DNA of 64,000 nucleotides from Picocystis sp. L7 (Eukaryota; Chlorophyta; Picocystophyceae; Picocystales; Picocystaceae). Numbering within the stretch: the first letter of the stretch is position 1; each line of letters starts with the position of its first letter. Where the stretch lies: contig QXJR01000021.1 in the NCBI GenBank assembly GCA_020975725.1, forward strand, positions 124,001 to 188,000, read 5' to 3'. Of this stretch, positions 11,308 to 22,403 are shown piece by piece. The notes beneath the pieces are model-generated. The model ran no database searches, was not told where the DNA came from, and was given only the letters and a program-made list of their open reading frames with translations. The position numbers were made by a program, and so were the translations under genes.

Positions 11308-13123
11308 ACGTTTGAAGCGAACAAAGTGCAAAACAGACACAAAAAAAAAAAAACGCAAAAGAAAGAAAACGCAAAAAAAAAAAACGGCAAAGAAAAGCGA
11401 AACAGAAAAAGAAAGATGGAAGGAACGAATTTTGAGAGACTTACCTCCGAAAATTTTCCAATTTGGAAGCATAGAACGGAAGCCTTGCTAGTTACTAAAG
11501 GGATTGGTGAAGCTATTACAAACAAAGACAGTCAGCGCTCTGAACAGGCACTTGCACTCATGTGCCTGTGTGTCAGCAATGAGTATGTCGATCTGATGGC
11601 CAATGCAGAATCTGCGCAACACGCATGGAGTATGCTGGAAGAAATTCATGCCGGTCAAACCGCAGCACGCCGTCTCAACTTGCGAAAGGAATTGACAGGA
11701 CTTATCAAAAAACCGGAAGAAAGCATGATGAGTTTTATCATGCGTGCAAAGCAAGTTTGTACCAGTTTGCGTGCAATCGATGGATCGGTCACTGATATCC
11801 ACCTGATCGATGCAATCCTATCTGGTTTACCACAAGAATATGCAAATAAGGTAGAAATGCTTACTACTCTGAGTGAAACAGATATGCTTAAAATTCAAAA
11901 CCACTTGTTGCAGGCTGAAAGTGCACTTTCCGTGCGAGAAGCATGTACTGGACAAGTAGCTTTTGCTACACAAAACAGACGCCCGAAAGTATCGTGCACC
12001 TATTGTGGCAGAAGCGGACATACACGAGAAAAATGTTGGTATCTCAATGGTTTGCCACCGCATCTTCAAAAACAAACTAGAACTAATGCAGAGAACGAAG
12101 AAAAAGTGGCTCTTGCGTCTTACGCACTGGAGTGTGGAAGGGCACACATTTTGGAAAACTTGTGGATTGTGGACAGTGGCGCCACAACACATATCTGTGC
12201 AAGCCGAGAGATGTTTACCTTTCTCATTCAAAATGTACCAACCCAATCCATATTTGTTGGAAATGGCGAAGTTGTGTTTGCAAAAGAAAGTGGAAATGTG
12301 TAAGTTGCAGAAAATGTGGAACTGCAGAATGTGTTACTTTGTCCAGCGTTGAAAGTGAACTTGGTTTCCGTTCCAAAGCTAATGGAACGTGGATGCAACA
12401 TATATTTCGAAAACGATGGATGTACAGTGTGGAAAGGAAAGAAGAAGGTACTCAGTGCCACGCAGAAACATGGACTGTACATCATCAACAGTCGCCATGA
12501 GCAAGTTTTCTCAGCAATGGAGTGGCATAGGAAATTTGCCCACTTTGGACAGATGGAAAAGTTGCCAAACACAGTGGTGGGTCTTCCAAAGCACCTTAAA
12601 ATGACAACAAGCCAATGTGAAACGTGTATTCAAGCCAAACAAACTAAAGCATCCATTCCTAAACAAAATGCAGAGAACACTACACAGGTTGGAGAACTTT
12701 TACATATGGACCTCATTGGTCCGAAAACACCTGCTCGAAAAAATGGGGAAAAGTACATCGTAAGTATTTTGGACGAAAAAAGTAAGCTAGGGGCTGCTAA
12801 ACCCATTTGCTCAAAGTCACAGGCAGCTAAATTTGTTAAAACAATTATCATCTTGATGCAAAAACAAACAGGAAATGCTGTCAAAGCAATTCGTTCAGAT
12901 CGTGGAAGAGAATTTATTAACGCAGATCTGCGATCGTTTTTGCAAGAAAACGGTATTCAGCAACAAACAAGTGCACCATATACTCCGCAGCAAAATGGCA
13001 ATGCACAACGGTACAATCGAACGTTGTTGGAGAAAGTTCGTGCTGTTCTATTGGATAGTGGTCTCGACAAAAGCTTCTGGAACTTTGCAGTTGAGTAGTG
13101 TTCCCATGCAAGAAATCGTGTTC

Positions 13124-13418
13124 TGTAAGAAGCAAGGCGTTGACTTTGGATACGTTCGTGGGTTGCCACCTTCGTAGTTGTGTATTACATGCAAGAATGA
13201 GTGGTGAGTATCCCCACTCAATGGCGGCTTCATCGACCGCAGAGGACCTCTCAGTAAACCGGGATCCCTCCTCGTCGGTATCGAACACTGCAGGAATGGG
13301 CATCGCCCTTCGAGGACCCAAAGGGGCCCCATACTCCTCGAAGGTACTAAACCGAAACTCGGTCGTGGTCCCTACGGGATTCGACCTCCCAGGGACCAGG
13401 ACTGGAGCAGCCTCAACA
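13124..13418 (-). repeat. 3' LTR of Copia element C
   Basis: It is 295 bp. Its reverse complement matches the 3' LTR of D (19516-19810) at every base I compared, but differs from D's own 5' LTR at roughly 14 positions. Confidence 0.85.
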
Positions 13419-15377
13419 CTCTCCCCTGCTCATGGCCTGGTATTCCAACAAGCCCAATGTCTTCAATGTAGCTTGCAACTTGGTGGGCCCCAGGGCCTTG
13501 GTCAGGAAATCTGCCAGCTGGTCATTTGTGCTGAAGTACTGGAATTTCAGCTCTTCCCGACTCACGCGGTTCCGCACAAATGATGGGCGATGTCGACGTG
13601 TTTCGTACGGGACACGGTCAGAGCGTTCTTCGTCAAGTTCACAGCACCTTGATTGTCACAATGAATGGTGATACATTGGGCCCCAAATCCAATATCATTC
13701 AACACCTTTCTCAGGTACAAAGCTTCCTTTGCTGCAGAAGCAGGAGCCATATACTCGGCCTCCGTCGTGGACACGGCAACTGTTTTCTGCAATTTCGTCT
13801 GCCAAGAAACTAAACCGCCATGCAAAGTGAACACGTAGCCAGATGTGCTACGTCTGGTTTTTTCACAGCCTCCGTAATTGGCACCACAATAGCCATCCAG
13901 CAAACTTGGGGAGCTGTCACCCAGCAAGATACCAACTGCCTTTGTGCCGTGCAGATATTTCAGGACCCTCTTGGCCACGGCCACGTGATTGGTGGTTGGT
14001 TTAGAGACATAGCGGGCCAGACGATTGGTCACATAAGCTATGTCTGGTCTTGTGGACACTGCAAGGTACATGAGACACCCAACCAATTCCTGATATGGAA
14101 AGTTGGATTTTGTCCCTGATGCATCTGAGGTCCATTTTGTTCCAGGTTCCAATGGCGTAGAGACACTGTAGCAATCTGCCATTCTGAACCTTTCCAGCAC
14201 GTTGTTCACGTAGGTCTCTTGACTGAGAAAGACCGTTTTTCCAGTTCGGTCACGTTCCATTTTAATTCCCAGAAAGTGATCCGTGGGCCCAAGGTCTCTG
14301 CCTTCAAAGGTGGTCAGCAAGGATTGCTTGACATTTTCCACTTTTGATCTGCCATTTCCACAAAGCAGCAGGTCATCCACGTAGACCATCAGCAACATGT
14401 CTTCACCCACGTATAAGCCCGGATCTGCAGTGGAGCATCTGAATCCAAGCTTTTCCAAAACATCCGTGAGTTTGATGTGCCAGGCACGTGGGGCTTGTTT
14501 AAGACCATACACGGTCTTTTTCAATTTCCAAACTTTGCCATCCAGCTGAAAACCAGGGGGCATATCCATGTAGATTTCTTCGTCCAGATCACCGTTGAGA
14601 AAGGCTGTTTTGATGTCTATGTTTTCCACTTCCCAGTCTCGTTTAGCAGCCAAGGTCCACAATAAACGTAGAGTGCTCTGTTTTGCCACCGGTGCAAACG
14701 TTTCACCAAAATCAATTCCAGCCACCTATTTGAATCCTTTGTCAACCAGGCGAGCCTTGAACCGTTGGATGTTCCCATCTTGATCGTATTTGACCTTGAA
14801 GACCCATTTGCAAGGCAGAGTCTTCATCTTAGGCGTTCTGTCCACCACATCAAAGACATCCTGCTCGCTCAAACTGGATACTTCTTCCTGCAAGGCCAGT
14901 TTCCAATCATCGTGCTGGGGGCTATTTAAAGCCTCATCCAAAGTCAAAGGATATGTCAAGCAAACATTTGCAGTCCAATACGGCTGTGGTGGACGTCGTT
15001 CACGAACAGGGTAGCGCCTTTCTTCAGCAGCCGTATTGCTGATATTTTCTGAATCTTCCATTCCCTCGTTTGTTTCGTGCTCTTGTAATTCCACATTTTC
15101 AAGCGTACTGTTGTGCCTTTCCCCCAACGAAACAGGTTCCAATGTTTCTGACGCGGTAGGCATAGGCGTTATGTCTTCCTGAGTGTCATCTGGCGATGCT
15201 GTAGGTTTCTCTGCCACACCAAGAAAAGTGACGTTTCTGGACAGTACCAATTTTTCACCACACCAAATACGGTACGTGTCTTTTGTTCCAGGCTCGAATC
15301 CAACGAATTGACCTGGCTTACTTTTTGCATCCATTTTTCCAGTTGTCTCAGTTGGATTCTTCAGCACATAACACGTT
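13124..15377 (-). mobile_element. Copia element C, 3' part only (linker, RT, RNase H, 3' LTR)
   Basis: On the minus strand this carries the region after integrase (GKMDAKSKPGQFVGFEPGTK), the linker, reverse transcriptase (MVYVDDLLL), RNase H (TTEAEYMAPASAAKEALYL) and a 295-bp 3' LTR (13124-13418). It is cut at 15377 by the start of element D, and its 5' portion is not found on the other side of D. The 1.6 kb nearest its LTR is almost identical, inverted, to the 3' end of D, while the rest has diverged. It is broken, with about two breaks besides the truncation. Confidence 0.8.
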
Positions 15378-15672
15378 TGTTGAGGCTGCTCAAGCCCTGG
15401 TCCCTGGGAGGTCGAATCCCTTAGGGACCACGACTGAGTTTCGGTCGAGTACCTTCGAGGAGTATGGGGCCCCTTTGGGTCCTCGAAGGGCGATGCCCAT
15501 TCCTGCAGTGTTCGATACCGACGAGGAGGGTTCCCAGATCACTGGGAGGTCCTCTGCGGTCGATGAAGCCGCCATTGAGTGGGGATACTCACCACTCATT
15601 CTTGCATGTAATACACAACTACGAAGGTGGCAACCCACGAACGTATCCAAATTCAACACCCTGCTTCTTACA
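15378..15672 (+). repeat. 5' LTR of Copia element D
   Basis: It is 295 bp, TGTTGAGGCTGC...CTTCTTACA, starting within the body of element C. Confidence 0.85.
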
Positions 15673-15684
15673 TGGTATCGGAGC
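15673..15684 (+). promoter_or_regulatory. Primer-binding site of element D
   Basis: TGGTATCGGAGC lies directly after the 5' LTR, the same half-tRNA-Met type as in element B. Confidence 0.65.
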
Positions 15685-18600
15685 CCGTTTGAAGCAGAAG
15701 AAAACAGAAAACAACAGAACTAAACACAGAACAAGGAAAACAGCAAAAAAAAAAAGTAAAAATAAAATGGAAGGAGTGAACTTCGAAAAACTGAATTCCG
15801 AAAACTTCTCGATATGGAAACATCGGATGAAAGCCCTGCTGATTACCAAAGGAGTTGGTGATGCTATCACAAACAAAGACAGTGAACACTCTGAAAAGGC
15901 ATTGGCCCTCATGTGCTTGTGTGTGAGCAATGAGTATGTGGATTTGGTGGCGAACTCGGAATCTGCGCAGCATGCGTGGACGATGCTTGAGGACATGCAG
16001 GCGGGTCAAACCGTGGCCCGTCGTCTCACCCTACGCAATGAGTTAACAGGACTTACCAAGAAACCGGAGGAAAGCATGATGAGCTATATCATCCGTGGAA
16101 AGCAGATTTGTACCGACCTGCGCGCCATCGATGGGTCGGTGACCGACATCCATCTGATCGATGCGATCCTATCTGGCTTGCCGGAGGAATATGCAAACAA
16201 AATCGAGATGCTCACCACCTTGGGGGAGACAGACATGCTCAAAATTCAGAATCAGTTGCTCATGGCTGAATCTGCCATAGCTGTACGCGAGACATCAAGA
16301 GGTCAAGTTGCTTTTGCTGCACGGAGCCGACGCCCGAAGATCACTTGCAGCTATTGTGGTAGAAATGGACATGGCCGCGATAAATGCTGGTATTTGAACG
16401 GATTACCACCACGCCTGCAGAGAAAATCCACAAATGATGCTGATGATGAGGAAAAGGTGGCATTGGTGACCTATGCGCTGGAATGTGGAAATGCCAGTAG
16501 CTTGGGAGACATCTGGATCGTGGACAGCGGCGTGACGGCTCATGTTTGTGCACAACGAGAAGCGTTCACATCTGTCACACAGGAAGTTTCACCACAATCT
16601 ATCCTGGTTGGAAATGGAGAAGTTGTGCTGGCAAAGGAAACAGGAACCGTTGCTCTGGGTGGAAATGTGGAATTGCGAAATGTGCTTTATTGCCCAGAGC
16701 TGAAGGTGAACTTGATCTCGGTCCGCAAGCTGATGGAAAGAGGATGCAATGTTTACTTTGAAAACGGTGAATGTGCTGTTTGGAGAGGAAAGCAAAAAAT
16801 TCTCAGTGCTGTGCAGAAAAGTGGACTTTATGTGATTGCTGGAGAAAGCGAACAAGTTTTCTCAGCAATGGAATGGCACAGAAAACTGGCCCATTTTGGG
16901 CAGATGGAAAAGCTGCATGACACCGTGGTAGGTATACCGACAAACTTGAAGTGGACTGCGAATAGCTGTGAAACGTGCATCCAAGCCAAACAAGCCAGGT
17001 CTGCGATCTCTAAGGGAAATGAAGAGAATCAAGCCAAAATTGGTGAATTGCTGCACATGGACTTGATGGGCCCCATCACACCTGCAGGTAAAAACGGTGA
17101 AAAGTATATTGTCAGCATATTGGACGAGAAAAGCAAATTGGGAGTTGCAAAACCCATTTGCAACAAGTCGCAAGCACCTTTAGTCATAAAAATAGTGATC
17201 AGGTTGATGGAAAAACAAACCGGCAACGCTGTGAAGACTGTGCGTTCAGATCGTGGAACAGAATTTCTGAACGCAGAGCTACAAAACTTCTTGGAAGAAA
17301 ATGGAATTTATCAGCAGACGAGTGCACCATACACACCGCAGCAAAACGGAAACGCAGAAAGATACAACAGGACGATTCTGGACAAGGTTCGTGCAGTGCT
17401 TTTAGATTGTGGTGTGGACAAATGCTTTTGGAACTTTGCTGTTGAATATTGTGCGTTGGTCAGAAACCGACTTCCTTGTCAACCGCATGGCCTTACTCCC
17501 TTTGAAGCAGTTTTTGGTCAGAAGCCAGATGTATCAAACATGCATATTTTTGGAGAAACTTGTTATGTGCTGAAGACACCTGCTAATCTTACTGGGAAAA
17601 TGGATGCAAAAAGTAAGCCTGGTCAATTCGTTGGAATCGAACCAGGAACAAAAGACACGTACCGTATTTGGTGTGATGGAAAGTTGGTCCTCCCCAGAAA
17701 TGTCACTTTTCTTGGTGTGACACAAAAGGCTACAGCTGAATCTGATGTCACCATAGCAGATCGTTCACCTTTGCCTGATTCTTCAGAACTACTCGATTCT
17801 GTGCCGTTAGTGGAAAGGCAGAATAGCAGAGTTGATCATTTGGAAATCGCTGAACAGGAGACGGCTGGAAACTCAGATGACTCAGAAAATGTCAGAAGCC
17901 GTATAACAGAAGAGAGGCGCTACCCACTTCGTGAACGTCGTCCACCACAGCCATATTGGACTGCAAATGTCTGCTTGACAGAACCTTTGACTTTGGATGA
18001 GGCTTTAAATAGCCCCCAGCACGATGATTGGAAACTGGCCTTGCAGCAAGAAGTGTCCAGTTTGAGCGAGCAGGATGTTTTTGATGTGGTAGACTGAACG
18101 TCTGAGATGAAGACTCTGCCTTGCAAGTGGGTCTTCAAGGTGAAGTACGACCAAGATGGGAACATCCAACGCTTCAAGGCTCGTCTGGTTGCCAAAGGAT
18201 TCAAACAGGTGGCTGGAATTGATTTTGGTGAAACGTTTGCACCGGTGGCAAAACAGAGCACTCTACGTTTATTGTGGACCTTGGCTGCTAAACGAGACTG
18301 GGAAGTGGAAAACATAGACATCAAAACAGCCTTTCTCAACGGTGATCTGGACGAAGAAATCTACATGGATATGCCCCCTGGTTTTCAGCTGGATGGCAAA
18401 GTTTGGAAATTGAAAAAGACCGTGTATGGTCTTAAACAAGCCCCACGTGCCTAGCACATCAAACTCACGGATGTTTTGGAAAAGCTTGGATTCAGATGCT
18501 CCACTGCAGATCCGGGCTTATACGTGGGTGAAGACATGTTGCTGATGGTTTACGTGGATGACCTGCTGCTTTGTGGAAATGGCAGATCAAAAGTGGAAAA

Positions 18601-19515
18601 TGTCAAGCAATCCTTGCTGACCACCTTTGAAGGCAGAGACCTTGGGCCCACGGATCACTTTCTGGGAATTAAAATGGAACGTGACCGAACTGGAAAAACG
18701 GTCTTTCTCAGTCAAGAGACCTACGTGAACAACGTGCTGGAAAGGTTCAGAATGGCAGATTGCTACAGTGTCTCTACGCCATTGGAACCTGGAACAAAAT
18801 GGACCTCAGATGCATCAGGGACAAAATCCAACTTTCCATATCAGGAATTGGTTGGGTGTCTCATGTACCTTGCAGTGTCCACAAGACCAGACATAGCTTA
18901 TGTGACCAATCGTCTGGCCCGCTATGTCTCTAAACCAACCACCAATCACGTGGCCGTGGCCAAGAGGGTCCTGAAATATCTGCACGGCACAAAGGCAGTT
19001 GGTATCTTGCTGGGTGACAGCTCCCCAAGTTTGCTGGATGGCTATTGTGGTGCCAATTACGGAGGCTGTGAAAAAACCAGACGTAGCACATCTGGCTACG
19101 TGTTCACTTTGCATGGCGGTTTAGTTTCTTGGCAGACGAAATTGCAGAAAACAGTTGCCGTGTCCACGACGGAGGCCGAGTATATGGCTCCTGCTTCTGC
19201 AGCAAAGGAAGCTTTGTACCTGAGAAAGGTGTTGAATGATATTGGATTTGGGGCCCAATGTATCACCATTCATTGTGACAATCAAGGTGCTGTGAACTTG
19301 ACGAAGAACGCTCTGACCGTGTCCCGTACGAAACACGTCGACATCGCCCATCATTTGTGCGGAACCGCGTGAGTCGGGAAGAGCTGAAATTCCAGTACAT
19401 CAGCACAAATGACCAGCTGGCAGATTTCCTGACCAAGGCCCTGGGGCCCACCAAGTTGCAAGCTGCATTGAAGACATTGGGCTTGTTGGAATACCAGGCC
19501 ATGAGCAGGGGAGAG

Positions 19516-19810
19516 TGTTGAGGCTGCTCCAGTCCTGGTCCCTGGGAGGTCGAATCCCGTAGGGACCACGACCGAGTTTCGGTTTAGTACCTTCGAGGAG
19601 TATGGGGCCCCTTTGGGTCCTCGAAGGGCGATGCCCATTCCTGCAGTGTTCGATACCGACGAGGAGGGATCCCGGTTTACTGAGAGGTCCTCTGCGGTCG
19701 ATGAAGCCGCCATTGAGTGGGGATACTCACCACTCATTCTTGCATGTAATACACAACTACGAAGGTGGCAACCCACGAACGTATCCAAAGTCAACGCCTT
19801 GCTTCTTACA
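19516..19810 (+). repeat. 3' LTR of Copia element D
   Basis: It is 295 bp, preceded by a purine-rich tract (GAGCAGGGGAGAG) that serves as polypurine tract. It matches the reverse complement of C's LTR rather than D's 5' LTR. Confidence 0.85.
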
Positions 19811-20934
19811 CTTCTCCGTGTGGTACTTATTTGCTTAAAGGAAGTTGCTTGTAGGTAAGAGTCATGGTTGTGAGGAAATGCACGATCTATTAGAGGCTTT
19901 TGTGGCTACTGTACCACATGCACACACTCCAAGAAATCCTAGGTTTCAGAAATCTTCAGGTGCTTTGCAATGGAGTTGAATAACCTTATGGGTTCTTCAA
20001 GAAGCTTGGAAAGCTCGTAAGGGAACCAAAATGAAAGGAAAGTTACACGAACAAAGACAATTGATGTAAGATGTCAAGATGCGGGCCTTTGGTGATGTTC
20101 CCAATGATGGAATCATGGATTTCCGAAAAAGTTGTCTAAAAACAGTCATGTTATAACAATGATGGAGGTGGTTTCGTTGTTGGTGGAGACATAGTTTTTC
20201 GTTTAAGGAACTCTAACGACCCAACTTTCTTAGCTCGTACGGACAAGGTATATTACGATAAATATACTTGCAAAGATGTCAAGAATGGTACACGAGGCGC
20301 GTTGTCTTCAAAGCATCGTTGTTGACACGGAACTGATTGGATAGGATCGTTTACAAAACAATTCGCGAACACTTTCACGTTTTTGAGGGTATGATAATTC
20401 CATCTGCGAGTTGTCAGACCCCGCATTGAAAAGCTTGACGTCCGAAAATAGTCATTCGAATTACTTCATGTTTGTATTGAGGTCGCTCTACAATAATTGT
20501 GATAAAACGCGTCATCCATTGTTCAGCGTTACAACATCCTTTAAGTAAGAAAACTTGAAGAAAAGGGCTTGATCTGTGTCGCTGTTTTAAGGGCCCTTGG
20601 TATCGAGGCATAAGGTGGTGCATCCACAAAAGTTTGGGACGGATAAGTCTGAAAGTACTTTTCAATATTTAAGCCGCAACAAAAACTCCTACCATACTAA
20701 TTGAACATTGATTGGGCCGGTCTTGACACGGAGGACTCCGTTCTATATGCACCATTTGCGACATTTACCATATGTATGGTTCATGAAGCTCGGCAAGCTT
20801 CCATCTGAATTCCTCAACAACACAAATCACTAGCTAGGACCATTGTAGTGTACCGCTTGCTTCTAAAACTTCGTATGGTCTCACTTTTGCTGTATCTTTT
20901 AGGTTGAACCAAAGGACTCTATTCGAATGAGTAA
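19811..20934. other. AT-rich stretch without a recognised gene
   Basis: The sequence changes abruptly after D's 3' LTR to AT-rich DNA unrelated to the Copia bodies. The frames are short and without domains. None of the missing halves of elements A, B or C appears here. Confidence 0.4.
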
Positions 20935-21700
20935 TGTGGTGCTTGGGCGCCCACCTCCTTTTCCCGTGGCGAGCCGGCGGCGCTGGTGGTGGCGTCGGCG
21001 TGCGTTCGCGCTCGTTCGCTTGTGCGTTCGTGTCGCCGCGGTGCTCGAGACCGTTGGGCGGAACGTTTAGGAACGTTGTTGTTGTTTTTTCGTTCCCCTC
21101 CGCCGCAATTAATATTACATCTTAACTCCATTGGGGAATCCGCCCGTGGCTAAGCCACGTATTTATCCGGTTCATCGGCCACAGAGCCCTTATTAGAAAG
21201 GAGGACAAACCGGTCCCTATTCGGGTGAGTCGTGGCCTCGCATCCGCCTAGGGACATGGCTAAGGAGGACGCCCCAGTGAGGGGAAGGCAAGGGCCTTCC
21301 TTGGGCATCCGAGAATATTCCCTCATGCCTCCCTAGTACCTCCTGGTAGGTAGCGAGATGCTGCAAGCGAGGGAACCAGGGAGCCTTTGGCCAATGCGGA
21401 GTGATCATGGTCACAAGGGCTGTAGGTTCGGCCTCGAGCTTGCGTGTCACGGAGTCAATGAGGCAACAGGGTGGGTGTGCCCATAGGTTGCCAAGACTAG
21501 CCCATTCTTGGGCGAGAGCATTGGTCTCCCGTGTAAAGAAGGCCGGACATTGGGCATTGTTTGGCGAGGCAAACAAGTCCCAAGTGAATGGCCCGAATAT
21601 AATTGATAACCTCTCAAAAGCCTCACGATTGAGTGCATACTCCTCATCGTCGAAGGACAACCTCGGCAAGACAGGTGTCTCGAGAGGGCTGGGCGCAACA
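20935..21700 (-). repeat. Solo LTR of the Ty3/Gypsy-type family F
   Basis: It is 766 bp, TGTGGTGCTTGGGCGCC...GCGCAACA, closely matching the LTRs of element F at 32113-32878 and 40238-41005. It is flanked by GTAA (20931-20934) and GTAA (21701-21704), a 4-bp target-site duplication. On the minus strand it still contains an open frame (21217-21700) for the methyltransferase-like C-terminal domain that F's polyprotein also carries. It is a product of LTR-LTR recombination of a former full element. Confidence 0.85.
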
Positions 21701-22403
21701 GTAAGCATTGGGGAGGAGAAGATCTAATGACTAGTTGGCATGTTTTAACAAATGCTCGTGAAATGAATTATATTTGTAAGAACTATAAGCACTTGGGGCG
21801 ATCAGTATCAAGCAGGCCTCATTCCTCCAATTTACTTGTGACGGCTCAATTCGTTGAGCGAGATTAAAAAACAATATTTGCGTCAAAATTTAAAAAAATA
21901 AGCAAGGACTCTCATCCAAACACGGACTTTCGTCTAGTAACATTCTCGTCAAGGCGTGTGTTGGGGAAATTTGACGACTTTCCATGAAAACACAAGAGCG
22001 AAAGAGTATTTAAAACAATTCTTGGCTCTCGATCATTTCGTGTAGAACGCCCAGAGTTTCCTCGCTTTTACCCGTCCAAAATGAACCAATCACCGCTCAA
22101 GCACTTTCTTCTTCCATGCATGGTCAAGTGGTTTTATACCACTCAACTCTGGTGGAGCAATTACATGCTACAAAAATATACACTAATGCAAATTCACACA
22201 GTGAGTGATTTCATGATGTACAGTAGACATGTTGATACAGCAATCCAAGTACGAATGAGGCGTGAATCATCCACTCGAAATTGAATGATTCAAGCTTTCC
22301 TGTGGCTTGCGGATCATTCATTTGTGTCCAATGCTTACACATGTATCTCAGTGGACCATTCCACTTTCAGCTGGCCAGCCTAAAGTTGCACCCACTTTGG
22401 TCA
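21701..22403. other. Spacer downstream of the ABC transporter gene
   Basis: It is AT-rich with no supported gene. It presumably contains the 3' UTR and terminator of the minus-strand transporter. Confidence 0.35.

Larger units (their letters stand above)
11004..13123 (+). mobile_element. Copia element B, 5' part only (LTR, gag, protease, integrase start)
   Basis: A 292-bp 5' LTR (11004-11295) is followed directly by a tRNA-Met-type half primer-binding site TGGTATCGGAGC (11296-11307). Next come an A-rich leader and gag from about 11416 with a CCHC knuckle (CSYCG-type: CTYCGRSGHTREKC). Then come an aspartic protease motif (VDSGATTH) and integrase (HMDLIGP, SDRGREF, APYTPQQNGNAQRYN). It ends at 13123 inside the integrase, where element C begins. 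The remaining pol and 3' LTR are not in the window. It is broken, with about one break besides the truncation. Confidence 0.8.
15378..19810 (+). mobile_element. Copia element D with both LTRs
   Basis: A 295-bp LTR lies at each end (15378-15672 and 19516-19810). After the 5' LTR come the primer site TGGTATCGGAGC (15673-15684), an A-rich leader and gag from 15767 with a CCHC knuckle (CSYCGRNGHGRDKC). Then follow protease (VDSG), integrase (LHMDLMGP, SDRGTEF), reverse transcriptase (YVDDLLLCG) and RNase H (TKHVDIAHH). It has a few breaks in its reading frame, so it is a fossil. The flanks (ACGTT before, CTTCT after) do not form a target-site duplication. The LTRs differ at about 14 of 295 positions, but the 3' part is almost identical to element C, so that figure is not a reliable clock. 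Confidence 0.85.
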
